Shown one piece after another: positions 9,403 to 17,233 of a DNA stretch of 46,178 nt (position 1 is the first letter of the stretch; each line of letters starts with the position of its first letter). Below the pieces are notes generated by a model, which saw nothing but the letters and a program-made list of their open reading frames with translations, was not told the DNA's origin and made no database searches. Location: positions 1 to 46,178 of IMG/VR virus record IMGVR_UViG_3300042868_005980. One strand, 5' to 3'. The DNA comes from a virus. The translations under genes were made by a program, and so were the position numbers.

Positions 9403-9965
9403 TTGGAAAACTCAAAATAGGCCATGGCCAGCTTGCCGTCATAGTCGTTGTCCGCGTAGGCTGGCCCGTTGTACCCAGCAGCAAACCCGGCCCAGTCACG
9501 ACGGCGCAAGGCAGGAGCAAGGCCTGAACCACGCACGAACTTGACGAAAGCCTTCAGTTGCCCGCCCTCGCCTTCCTTCATGGTGGTGACGAAATCCTCT
9601 ACGTTGTCAAAGCCACATACGATGTGGTTAAACCCCATGATCTGGAATCGTCCCCAGCTTGCAGACTTCAATGCAGCTTCGCGGTCCAATGCAATGGCGC
9701 GCTTCAGCCGGTCCTGCTCGGCCTGCCAGTTCCTGCCATAGTGAACCTTTGTCCACTTGGGGTAGCACAGGTCTGGCGCTTCGACGGCATAGGCGCCGTT
9801 GGTGAACTTGAAGAACTTGTGGCCCTCAAACAGAGTGACGGGCGAACCGTCAGGATTGAAGCCACCTCGCGGAGCTTCAACCTTGCAAACTGCCTTGACG
9901 GCTGCAACCTCGCAATTGAGTTCTGCGGCTGCGTCTATGAAATCCTGCTCTGTGAGTGTGCTCAT
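9399..9965 (-). CDS. Endolysin, N-acetylmuramidase family (DUF3380-like)
   Basis: A protein of 188 residues. It degrades peptidoglycan during lysis. The N-terminal part carries KVEAPRGGF with the likely catalytic Glu at residue 30, then FEGHKF at 46-51, then SWGRFQIMG near 115. This order is typical of the N-acetylmuramidase domain found in phage endolysins. There is no signal peptide, so release would depend on a holin. It overlaps the upstream membrane gene (ATGA) and the Rz gene (GTGA), which places it in a standard holin-endolysin-spanin cassette. Confidence 0.88.
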   Translation of the reverse strand: MSTLTEQDFIDAAAELNCEVAAVKAVCKVEAPRGGFNPDGSPVTLFEGHKFFKFTNGAYAVEAPDLCYPKWTKVHYGRNWQAEQDRLKRAIALDREAALKSASWGRFQIMGFNHIVCGFDNVEDFVTTMKEGEGGQLKAFVKFVRGSGLAPALRRRDWAGFAAGYNGPAYADNDYDGKLAMAYFEFSK

Positions 9966-10222
9966 TGGGGTGGCCTGCTATCAAAATAGAATTTCACGGC
10001 GGCTGCCTGGAGCGCCATGTATGGGCCTGTGACGGCGGCGATGATGGCTGCAACTTCCAGCCCGGGCCTGGCCGAGTTCGTGGCGGCAAAAACCATGGCC
10101 CAGTCTGTGAGAATCTTTGTGCCCCACAGAATGCAGATGGTGACGATGTGCTTGTCAATGTCACGCTTATCAATCCAATCCCAGAGCCTGCCAAGCCTGT
10201 GGATCAATTGCTGTTCAGACAT
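9962..10222 (-). CDS. Membrane protein, second holin or holin-accessory candidate
   Basis: A protein of 86 residues starting at ATG 10222 (MSEQQLIHRL), whose A is the last base of the upstream stop (TAATG). The longer open frame upstream is out-of-frame noise over the first holin gene. There are two hydrophobic helices, around residues 27-46 and 53-74, joined by a short loop. Placement between a holin-like gene and the endolysin suggests a second holin or antiholin. No sequence family recognised. Confidence 0.72.
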   Translation of the reverse strand: MSEQQLIHRLGRLWDWIDKRDIDKHIVTICILWGTKILTDWAMVFAATNSARPGLEVAAIIAAVTGPYMALQAAAVKFYFDSRPPQ

Positions 10223-10410
10223 TACTTGTCCGCCTTTGGCTGGGTGCCTTTGATCTTCTTGAAGAACCATTCCCCAATCAGAAGCATCGTGTAGCAGGCG
10301 GCCAAGAATGAAGCAAAATCTCCCCAACTTTGCAGGCCTAGTGCAGCCAGCCAGGCGGTGAAGATTTTGAAAGCCGGCATGGCAACGGTGGTGTGGTCGT
10401 TGTCGTTCAT
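10222..10410 (-). CDS. Holin-like small membrane protein
   Basis: A protein of 62 residues with a polar N-terminus, two hydrophobic segments (about 12-30 and 33-50) and a basic tail (FFKKIKGTQPKADK). This matches small two-span holins that form lysis pores. It overlaps both neighbours (ATGA, TAATG), just upstream of another membrane protein and the endolysin. Which of the two is the effector cannot be told from sequence. Confidence 0.75.
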   Translation of the reverse strand: MNDNDHTTVAMPAFKIFTAWLAALGLQSWGDFASFLAACYTMLLIGEWFFKKIKGTQPKADK

Positions 10411-10949
10411 GTGATCCTCTGGTTCCGCACAAAAGTCAAATCACTGCCCATTTCAAGAGCAGCCTGAACCAGGGCATCAGGGCGGGCCTTGCGCCCCAAA
10501 TCAACGCCGCAGCGCAGTAACAATTCAATCGCAAAGGCTGCACACTGGCTAACCGTACCGGGTGCAAGCTGCACAAAATACGCCTTTATGGCTGCCAATT
10601 TGCTATAGGCCACCCCCATAACCGAGCGCCTGTAATGGCTGGTTGCGTAGGTCCATTTGGATGGTAGTGGCAGGTGGTAGAAGTCGCCAATTGTGGACAG
10701 TGGGACGCGGTGTGTTACCGGCCTCACTGCCTCGCACACGTACACCCGCCCGTCTGTCTTGTCTACTTCGATGACGCCTACATGGGAATAGGTGCTCAGC
10801 GTGAACAAGCGAACCGCCAGAACTTGGATGCCGTTCCATGTTTTCCAATCGCCATGCGATTGCGCAATCAGATCCCCGCTTTTGAAACCAGGGCGGCACC
10901 ACTTGTAGGGGATTGGTGGTGCAGCGCGTTTGGCAGTTCCGAGGCTCAT
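10407..10949 (-). CDS. Permuted papain-fold (YiiX/NlpC-P60-like) enzyme
   Basis: A protein of 180 residues. The motif order is that of permuted papain-fold enzymes: SGDLI near residue 24, a His in YSHVGVIE (H56), an acidic residue in VCEAV (E73), then the nucleophile Cys in SQCAAF (C136). Such enzymes cut peptide or amide bonds. In phages they lie near tail and lysis genes and may act on cell-wall peptides. AAGGGC precedes the ATG. There is no signal peptide. It could be a virion-associated amidase or a lysis helper. Confidence 0.72.
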   Translation of the reverse strand: MSLGTAKRAAPPIPYKWCRPGFKSGDLIAQSHGDWKTWNGIQVLAVRLFTLSTYSHVGVIEVDKTDGRVYVCEAVRPVTHRVPLSTIGDFYHLPLPSKWTYATSHYRRSVMGVAYSKLAAIKAYFVQLAPGTVSQCAAFAIELLLRCGVDLGRKARPDALVQAALEMGSDLTFVRNQRIT

Positions 10950-10952
10950 GGC

Positions 10953-11378
10953 TTAGCCCTTGTACATTTCAGCGTCTTGGATCGGCGCGTCCAGTATTTG
11001 CAGCGCTCGCCCAGCGGCCAGCAAGCCAGCGGTTTCCATGTTGATCACGCCCTGCCTGGTGTCGGGTCGCGTGGGGTCGATGAATGTTGCATCGCGCTGA
11101 TCTGCCAACGAAGCCCGTATGCTTGCGGCCATCATCCGTGCAGGCATGGCCGCCGCCGGGTTGTCTAGCGCAGCAAATTCAATGGTCGCCTTCTCGGTAG
11201 GCGTGAATCGATTGCGGAATCCCAGCTTACTTAGGTACTTGACGGGCGCTGGTGCTGGCTCTGGCTCCACGGGTGCCGTGTACTGCTTTTCCTCTGTAGC
11301 GCCATTTCCGTGGATGATGCGGATCAAGTCCCCGTCTGCTGGCTCTTGGCCGGGTTTGGTCAGGTTGATTATTTGCAT
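10953..11378 (-). CDS. Unknown late protein, tail region
   Basis: A protein of 141 residues from ATG 11378 (MQIINLTKPG), which overlaps the upstream stop as TGATG. A short beta-like start is followed by a Pro/Glu linker (about residues 35-45) and a helical, Ala/Met-rich second half. It lies between tail-protein and lysis genes. Possibly a chaperone or minor tail protein; no family recognised. Confidence 0.68.
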   Translation of the reverse strand: MQIINLTKPGQEPADGDLIRIIHGNGATEEKQYTAPVEPEPAPAPVKYLSKLGFRNRFTPTEKATIEFAALDNPAAAMPARMMAASIRASLADQRDATFIDPTRPDTRQGVINMETAGLLAAGRALQILDAPIQDAEMYKG

Positions 11379-12016
11379 CACAAATCCAATATGTAAGTTG
11401 CGCCGCACTGCTTATCTACTGCGTTCGCAGACAAAAGACTGCACTTAATTTCGACAAGCAGCGATGACTCAAACCTCAGCAATTGATACCCATAAGATAA
11501 AAGCCCCTCTGGGGTCATCAGCGAAATAGCTGTGTTTCCGGTGACTATCTGGTTTAAACCACCAACAGCAGCATTGAGAAATCCGTTGTCAGACCCGCCA
11601 TTTAGAGAAAGAGCTTCAATAGCCCCAACAGATGCGCCGGATGAAGTTGGACCAAGGACCATTCGGCTTGACAACGGCTGTACTGCTGATGGGGCTATGG
11701 TGTACGCCGTTCCGTCTACTGTGATGCGAATAGTTGGCGTGTGAGTCGCGGTGTGTGTAGGAGAAACGCAGTTCGCTAAAAACCCAGAGCCAGAAATATT
11801 TGCAACGGTGACGTAGGTATCAGCAACAGCAATTGAGGTTTGAGCACCCCTAAGAGCCAGCGCGGTAAAAAAACCTGCAAGGCTGGAGCCCACCGCCGTT
11901 CCTGATGCTGTTTTTATATTGACCAGTGTGTTTAAAACACTAACCCGATTCATGTGTTTCGGGTTAGTGATCCAGCGGTTGCCGCCGCCGATCAGTTGTC
12001 TTGCGGTGGCGCTCAT
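11378..12016 (-). CDS. Beta-rich tail-associated protein
   Basis: A protein of 212 residues starting MSATARQL, overlapping the collagen-like gene by ATGA. It is Ser/Thr/Ala-rich with short alternating hydrophobic stretches typical of beta-structured tail or fibre proteins. Its 5' part contains a perfect 10-bp inverted repeat followed by a T run on the coding strand. No family recognised; a tail role is inferred from the collagen-like gene upstream. Confidence 0.7.
   Translation of the reverse strand: MSATARQLIGGGNRWITNPKHMNRVSVLNTLVNIKTASGTAVGSSLAGFFTALALRGAQTSIAVADTYVTVANISGSGFLANCVSPTHTATHTPTIRITVDGTAYTIAPSAVQPLSSRMVLGPTSSGASVGAIEALSLNGGSDNGFLNAAVGGLNQIVTGNTAISLMTPEGLLSYGYQLLRFESSLLVEIKCSLLSANAVDKQCGATYILDL
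11938..11969 (-). repeat. Perfect 10-bp inverted repeat inside a tail gene
   Basis: CACTAACCCG and its exact reverse complement are separated by 12 bp. On the transcribed strand the stem is followed by UUUUAAA. It lies within codons 16-27 of the 11378-12016 gene. It resembles an intragenic terminator or attenuator. Confidence 0.7.
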
Positions 12017-12783
12017 TTAAGCACCCACTTGGAAAGGGTTGACGACCACTTCCAGGTCATGGGGAATGGAGGGTTCATAGTTACGGTTCCTGTCGTTGAT
12101 TGGTCATACCCTTGCGCTGTCGCTGCGCCAAAAAGAATGGTGTTGGTTGTCAGCCCGTTGATTGGGGTAACGCAGAACTCTTCGCTATCAACCGGGGTTG
12201 CATTGGCTGTTACAGCGCAGGCAGGTCCAGTCAGCCAGTAGTCATTCCCAGCGGTAGCCGTCCGGGTTGCGCCGGATTCCTCCACCTTGGTCAAAGACCC
12301 GGATGCGCCCGCTGGCCCAGTGGGTCCGGTAGGGCCTGTGGGTCCGGTAGCACCGGTTGAGCCTGTGCCCGAACTGCCAGCAATATGGAAGTGCCCTGTC
12401 GCCGTTGCGTACCGCATAGAAATCACCGCCCCGGCGTTTATGTCGGTCGCCAGCAATGCCGTGCTGTCCAGGCGGCGAATCGACTTCACGCCCAGACCAT
12501 TCACGTTGATGGTCGCGGCCCCAGTGTTTGCGTAGAGCGGGCTGAAGTTGACCTCAAGGCCATCGACGTACCCGGATGGCGCATAGGGAAGCGCAACGAC
12601 ATAGGCATCCGCCGCCCCCGTATCCACCCCAAAGTTGATGGTCCCGCGCTTGATCTCTACTTCGGTTGGCAGTTTCTCAAACGCAACCGCAATGGCCGCA
12701 TCCAGGTTGTTGAAGTCTGCCGATAGCGCCTTGGTGACGGCTGCAATGTCGGTAGGTGAGCTAAATAGGCCGTTAGTTGCCAT
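12013..12783 (-). CDS. Tail fibre-like protein with collagen-like Gly-X-Y segment
   Basis: A protein of 256 residues. The N-terminal 135 residues are a beta-rich domain, followed by a collagen-like run (GSTGATGPTGPTGPTGPAG core, residues 139-163) and a C-terminal beta domain of about 90 residues. Collagen-like triplets in phages usually build trimeric stalks in tail fibres. AAGGGG precedes the ATG. The gene follows the nozzle gene, so it may attach at the tail tip. Receptor specificity cannot be predicted. Confidence 0.8.
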   Translation of the reverse strand: MATNGLFSSPTDIAAVTKALSADFNNLDAAIAVAFEKLPTEVEIKRGTINFGVDTGAADAYVVALPYAPSGYVDGLEVNFSPLYANTGAATINVNGLGVKSIRRLDSTALLATDINAGAVISMRYATATGHFHIAGSSGTGSTGATGPTGPTGPTGPAGASGSLTKVEESGATRTATAGNDYWLTGPACAVTANATPVDSEEFCVTPINGLTTNTILFGAATAQGYDQSTTGTVTMNPPFPMTWKWSSTLSKWVLK

Positions 12784-12801
12784 GGCCGCCCCTTGTTTGT
12801 T

Positions 12802-14844
12802 TCATCGTGCAAGCCTTCGCGGTGTGTACTGAACGATCATCCCGTCCAGCTTGTGGCCCAGGTCGATGTCAGTTTTGCTGTAGAAGATCAGTGCCATGTT
12901 CTGGCCTGACCCGGTGATATCGAACTCGGGCTGGTTCACCGTGCGGGCGTCCCAATAGAACTGCCCCCAGGTGCTCACATCCCAATAGCCTCCAGTACCC
13001 TGCCCCGTTGCGGTCTGCAGCATGTGCGGCGCAAAGTAGGAGTCCCCATAGTCAAACTCTGGCTGGAAGCGAATGGACGTATAGCCCACCGAGCTCATTT
13101 CCAGCAGTGCTTTGCGGTAGCGCTTGATCGTCCGCGGGCTGCTGGTGTTGTTGAATGGAAGCCTCAGATAGGCCTCAATCTCTTCGCCGTCGAAGCTGGA
13201 GCCCTTGTCGGCCTGGTAGACATAGCCGTTGTCTGCCCCGAAAAACACCACATCTTTACCGGTGGAGTCTTCGCCAGACCATGCGCAGGTCACGTTTACC
13301 GGGTACTGAAACTCCGTGAAGCCCACCACCCGGTCATTCTTCACCGTCATGATGATGCCGCTGCCATCGCTGCCGTACAGGCGGTATTGGCCACGGGCCC
13401 GGTACACGGCCGAAGCCACCACCTTGGTACGCATGGTGTCGATCAGGCGTTGGATCTTCTCGCTGACGGTGCTCTCGTCAAAGTTGCCGAAGTTCTGGCT
13501 TGCGCTGACCCGGCGAATCCCCTGATCGTCCAGCCCGTAGGTGGCGCCCAGGATCTGGATGGTGTTGCTGATTGCCCCAGCGGTTTCGCTCAAGGTGTCC
13601 AGCACAAAGTCACTCACGCTGGAGCCCGTCAACTGGCTGGCCTTGTTGCGCGAGAAAATCTGCAAAGCCCTTGCGCTCGGTGCGTAGCCTGTGATCGTGT
13701 CGCCGATTCCGATTTCACTTGCACCGGTAACGGCGGTCCAGACATAGGGCGAAGTGATCCCGCTGTTCTGGGTTGACCCAAAGAACGACAAAAACAACTG
13801 CTTTTTGTAAGCTGCAATGTTGGTCGGCTTGTCCACCACCATTCCGCTGTTCAGCGGTACAAATACAGTGCCGTCAAATTCAAAGGCCCGGTCTACGCCG
13901 TTGACGCCATACATGCGGGATGTGTCGGTGCTGCCCGTGAAGTTGTGGGTCACGCACTTGTAGGTGCCCAGCGGGGAAAGCGTGATGGCGCTACTGTTTG
14001 CGGCGACGGTGGCCACGTTCAGGCTGGCGCCCACGTTCAGGTTCTCGGCGACAAAGTTCCCGGTCTGGCTGGCAAAGATCAACCGCCCGGCTGCAGTGCC
14101 GGCCGCCCAGGTTCCAGTCTCCAGTACCACACGGGTGATCACTGCTGTGGCGCCGCTGGTTGCCCCGGTTATCGTGTTGCCTTCTGCAATGACTACCGTT
14201 CCGCCACTGGTGAAAGCCATTTCCCGGCCAAGTGCCACCAGAGTCCAGCCGCCCGATGTGGACTTGTACATTTCGCCGGCCGTGCCGCCTGCGTTGTCCT
14301 GAAAGACGTAGTTCACACCCTTGTAGATGTGGCCGCCACGGATTGGCCGGGCCGCGCCGTTCACCTTCAGGATGTCAGCCCGGTACACATCAGCCGCGGC
14401 ATTCAATGCAACCGCATCGTCGTAGCCGCTACGGTGCCCGCCAATGATCGGCGCAGCGGTCAGCGTTCCCTGTGGAGCCGCTGCGACGTTGATGGTTTCG
14501 CCTGATACAAAGGTGCCGGTCAGCTTGGTGATGGTCAGGTAGCCCGTGCCAACCTGCATTACATAGCCCGTGGCGCCGCTGGTCACGCCTGTAATGGTGT
14601 TGCCCACCACAACCGCACCGGTCAGCGTGTACGCCAGGTAGTAATACACGGCAGCCGATGGGCTTGGCCGACCGTCCAGGCGCTCAAAGCCATCGATGCG
14701 CGGATAACCGCCCTCGATGCCGGGCTCGTAGTTCATGGCACTCAAGGCCATTCCCGGATCGATTGACAGCACCGGAGTGTTCAGGTCCAGCCCGCGGGCG
14801 AACTTGATGTAGTCCGTGCTGATCGGGACTTGCGGGATCTTCAT
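12802..14844 (-). CDS. Tail nozzle/tubular protein candidate (gp12-like position)
   Basis: A protein of 680 residues from ATG 14844 (MKIPQVPIST), overlapping the adaptor stop by ATGA; the longer open frame upstream is noise over the adaptor gene. It is beta-rich with two copies of a small module built around GNTITG(V/A)TSGAT (about residues 75-120 and 215-271). The C-terminal half has repeated aromatic/Gly strands like a beta-propeller. Order and size (about 225-aa adaptor followed by about 680-aa protein) match the podovirus adaptor-nozzle pair. Sequence identity to a named nozzle was not established. Confidence 0.72.
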   Translation of the reverse strand: MKIPQVPISTDYIKFARGLDLNTPVLSIDPGMALSAMNYEPGIEGGYPRIDGFERLDGRPSPSAAVYYYLAYTLTGAVVVGNTITGVTSGATGYVMQVGTGYLTITKLTGTFVSGETINVAAAPQGTLTAAPIIGGHRSGYDDAVALNAAADVYRADILKVNGAARPIRGGHIYKGVNYVFQDNAGGTAGEMYKSTSGGWTLVALGREMAFTSGGTVVIAEGNTITGATSGATAVITRVVLETGTWAAGTAAGRLIFASQTGNFVAENLNVGASLNVATVAANSSAITLSPLGTYKCVTHNFTGSTDTSRMYGVNGVDRAFEFDGTVFVPLNSGMVVDKPTNIAAYKKQLFLSFFGSTQNSGITSPYVWTAVTGASEIGIGDTITGYAPSARALQIFSRNKASQLTGSSVSDFVLDTLSETAGAISNTIQILGATYGLDDQGIRRVSASQNFGNFDESTVSEKIQRLIDTMRTKVVASAVYRARGQYRLYGSDGSGIIMTVKNDRVVGFTEFQYPVNVTCAWSGEDSTGKDVVFFGADNGYVYQADKGSSFDGEEIEAYLRLPFNNTSSPRTIKRYRKALLEMSSVGYTSIRFQPEFDYGDSYFAPHMLQTATGQGTGGYWDVSTWGQFYWDARTVNQPEFDITGSGQNMALIFYSKTDIDLGHKLDGMIVQYTPRRLAR

Positions 14845-15518
14845 GCCAGGGACCACCCAAGGGTAAATCCGGGCAACTGGTCTTTCTCCAGCTTCTTCAT
14901 CAGGCGGTTGTAGTTCTGGTCTGCCAGTGCAAACAACTCGGCCGCACCCTGGTCGCCAGCGTAGTAACGCACCGCGCCCCACACCAAGATCATGTGGAAC
15001 TGCGCCGGGATGATGGGCTCGTCCGCGTTGGCCGTCATGGTCTGCGCGCGCTTCCAATACTCGCCCTTGACCGTGTAGATGTCGCCAGGCGTAGGCCACA
15101 GCACCATTGACTTGTCGGGCCGGATGGCAAATTCGCAGGGCTTGCCGGTCTGCACAGTACCAATCAGCCGCACGCCGCGCAGGTAATCCCATGTGCGCTT
15201 TTTCAGGCGGCTTTCGTCAGATACGCCGGTTGCAGTCAGGTAGGCCCGAACGTCCTCCTGCTCCCAGTTTGCCAACTCAGTCAGGCTTACCGCGCTTGGC
15301 AGGTAGGTAGACGTGGCCGCAATCGTCGGATAGGTAAAGTCAAAGCGCAGGAAGTTCCAAGTCGTGTGCTTGTCCTGAACATCCTGGTATGTCGTCAGCA
15401 CCCAGTCAACGATCTTGGCCAACTCGCCAGTCTGAGACAGTACCGACACTGGCCCGGCAGTGCTACGGCTTACGCCAGCCTCCTGTGCCGCGCGCTGGCA
15501 TATCTGCAGAAAGTTCAT
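14841..15518 (-). CDS. Head-tail adaptor protein candidate (gp11-like)
   Basis: A protein of 225 residues starting MNFLQICQRA, overlapping the upstream stop as TGATG. It has N-terminal helices, a central beta region with DYLRGVRLIG and YTVKGEYWKR, and C-terminal helices containing WGAVRYYAGDQG. This helix-beta-helix order with a YW..A motif is typical of podovirus adaptor proteins that sit under the portal. It is followed directly by the nozzle candidate. Confidence 0.72.
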   Translation of the reverse strand: MNFLQICQRAAQEAGVSRSTAGPVSVLSQTGELAKIVDWVLTTYQDVQDKHTTWNFLRFDFTYPTIAATSTYLPSAVSLTELANWEQEDVRAYLTATGVSDESRLKKRTWDYLRGVRLIGTVQTGKPCEFAIRPDKSMVLWPTPGDIYTVKGEYWKRAQTMTANADEPIIPAQFHMILVWGAVRYYAGDQGAAELFALADQNYNRLMKKLEKDQLPGFTLGWSLA

Positions 15519-16036
15519 CAGCCCGCCTCAGCCGCGACCGCACGTTCCCACGATGCACCCAAAGGATTGGGGTCGTGCATGATGGAGTAGTCGTACTTCA
15601 GCGCTGTGTGGGGGATGTGCAGGATGTCCTTCACGCCCTCGGCGTTGACCACTTCCTTCTGGCTGAAGACGGTTTCCTTCAGGCGCAGCAGGCGATCCAC
15701 AAAGTAGCGGGGTACGGTCTTGGTTTCACCACGGCGGAAGAACTCCAGCTTGCCGTTGATGTTGATTTCAAAGCACTGTTCTGCGTTCTTGTCGGTGGTG
15801 GTGCCGATGCGGATAGTCACCGGCTCATTCATGAATGCCAACATGGCCATCTTCTCGCCGTCATACGGCTGCTCATTCAGGCGCGCAATAACAGATGGCT
15901 CCATGGCCTCCGATGCGGCGCCCTGGCTTTTCAGCAGGCGTTCTTCGCCTTGGCCGATTTCCAGATCCTGCGAATCACTCTTGATTGTCTGGAGCACAGG
16001 ATTGTTCTGCGCTGTACGGGGTTCACCTCTTGCCAT
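15518..16036 (-). CDS. Unknown virion or assembly protein
   Basis: A protein of 172 residues. Strong TAAGGAG precedes the ATG. The N-terminus is polar and likely flexible; the middle (VTIRIGTTTDKNAEQ) is beta-like; the C-terminus ends in HDPNPLGASWERA. It starts right after a terminator and leads the tail block (TGATG overlap with the adaptor). No family recognised. Confidence 0.7.
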   Translation of the reverse strand: MARGEPRTAQNNPVLQTIKSDSQDLEIGQGEERLLKSQGAASEAMEPSVIARLNEQPYDGEKMAMLAFMNEPVTIRIGTTTDKNAEQCFEININGKLEFFRRGETKTVPRYFVDRLLRLKETVFSQKEVVNAEGVKDILHIPHTALKYDYSIMHDPNPLGASWERAVAAEAG

Positions 16037-16054
16037 TTGAGACTCCTTAGAAAC

Positions 16055-16076
16055 GAAAAAAGCCCCCGAAGGGGCT
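16055..16076 (-). terminator. Rho-independent terminator with UUCG loop
   Basis: On the minus strand AGCCCC-TTCG-GGGGCT is followed by TTTTTT. It lies between the 174-aa head gene and the 172-aa gene that begins the tail block, so it would reduce tail transcription relative to head genes. Confidence 0.85.
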
Positions 16077-16093
16077 CTGGTTTGGTGCGTGGT

Positions 16094-16618
16094 TTAAGAC
16101 GCTTGCGTGAATGTGATGCCAGCCGCAACCTTGGACCGCGCATAGGCGAACCAGCTTGTGCCGTCCGAGCGCAGTTCAACGAAGTCACCAGGCAAAGACT
16201 GATTGGCGACAAAGCTGATCGTGTCGTCGGCTGTACCAAAGTCACCCGCATCGCCGGCCACGCTGTTTTGCAGGCCCTTGATGACGTTTGCGCTCGATGC
16301 AGTTACCACCGTGTGGTTGCCGGTTGTGTTGGCCAGGATGTTGATGACCTCACAGCGGAAGCCAGCGATTGGCGCGGGCAGTGTGGTGACAAAGCCAGTG
16401 GCGTTGTTGAGCAGGATCTGGCAGTTGTGGTCAGCCGCCGTGATGGTTCCTGTGGTTGTCAGCGTTCGGGTTGCACCAGACGCCAGCAGGGCGGCCGCCA
16501 ATTGCGTGGGGGTCACTTGGCTCTTGACGCCAGTAGAAGCAATAAGGCTGAGCGCTCCGGCTTTGCCGATCGTCAGTTCCTTATCGACCAAAACCTTGGT
16601 GTATTTGCGAGATAACAT
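16094..16618 (-). CDS. Head decoration or fibre candidate
   Basis: A protein of 174 residues, rich in Thr, Ala, Val and Gly, with the beta-strand periodicity seen in capsid decoration and head-fibre proteins. AAAAGGAAAC precedes the ATG. It has its own upstream hairpin and downstream terminator and sits two genes after the major capsid gene. No family recognised; the role is inferred. Confidence 0.68.
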   Translation of the reverse strand: MLSRKYTKVLVDKELTIGKAGALSLIASTGVKSQVTPTQLAAALLASGATRTLTTTGTITAADHNCQILLNNATGFVTTLPAPIAGFRCEVINILANTTGNHTVVTASSANVIKGLQNSVAGDAGDFGTADDTISFVANQSLPGDFVELRSDGTSWFAYARSKVAAGITFTQAS

Positions 16619-16649
16619 GACTGTTTCCTTTTGAAGTTTTTATGCGGAA

Positions 16650-16667
16650 GCAGGGCCGAAGCCCTGC
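16650..16667. other. Perfect 7-bp hairpin with TTCG loop, no U-tract
   Basis: GCAGGGC-CGAA-GCCCTGC on the plus strand (UUCG loop in the minus transcript) lies in the 55-bp gap between two head genes. The next bases are not a T run, so it may be an mRNA-stabilising or processing hairpin rather than a terminator. Confidence 0.65.
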
Positions 16668-16673
16668 AATCAC

Positions 16674-17171
16674 TTACACGATGCGTGGGCGTGCTGGCAG
16701 AACGGAAATGTTCTTTGCCGTGGAGCAAGTAACACCGGTAGCCGTCCAGCTCGATGTGCCTGGCGTGAAGTCCGAAGCGCTCGGTGCGGTGCGGACCAGG
16801 TTGTAGGCAATCGGGCAGAAGTCGTCGGGCAGGTTGGGGAACTGCGGGGCCTTGATGAAAGCGCCTGCAGTTGTGGTCACGCCAACTTCTGTGTCTTCGA
16901 TGCTGCCCTGGCAGAGCTGGATAGCACCGGCCAGATTCACACCCCAGACCAAGACGGTTGCCTTGTTGTCACCCATGGCGACGAAAGCCGCGCCGGTAGC
17001 CGCGTCAGTTGTGGGCGATGCTGTGTTGGTTTGGGCGGTCAAACCCGTACCAAACACACCATCAATCACAGCCGTAGTGGTTGCGGTGGTTGTGTAAGTG
17101 CTGGTGGTGCCCAGTACAAATCCGCAATTCGATTGATTGCGAGTTGCCCCGCGCATATTGAAATGTTCCAT
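16674..17171 (-). CDS. Unknown head protein
   Basis: A protein of 165 residues, Thr/Ala/Ser-rich with no charged clusters. AAGGAAAAC precedes the ATG (MEHFNMRG). It is immediately downstream of the major capsid gene and its terminator. Composition resembles a minor capsid or cement protein; no family recognised. Confidence 0.68.
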   Translation of the reverse strand: MEHFNMRGATRNQSNCGFVLGTTSTYTTTATTTAVIDGVFGTGLTAQTNTASPTTDAATGAAFVAMGDNKATVLVWGVNLAGAIQLCQGSIEDTEVGVTTTAGAFIKAPQFPNLPDDFCPIAYNLVRTAPSASDFTPGTSSWTATGVTCSTAKNISVLPARPRIV

Positions 17172-17197
17172 GATGTTTTCCTTGTGTTTCGTGAATG

Positions 17198-17225
17198 AAA
17201 AAAGCCCGCTTGTTACGGCGGGCTT
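17198..17225 (-). terminator. Rho-independent terminator after the major capsid gene
   Basis: On the minus strand AAGCCCGC, an 8-nt loop and GCGGGCTT are followed by TTTT. It is 8 bp past the capsid stop. Confidence 0.85.
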
Positions 17226-17233
17226 AGTTCAAA

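Noticed and set aside
12288-12360. A tandem DNA repeat or VNTR
   Set aside because: It is the coding repeat for Gly-X-Y collagen-like triplets, so it is explained by the protein.
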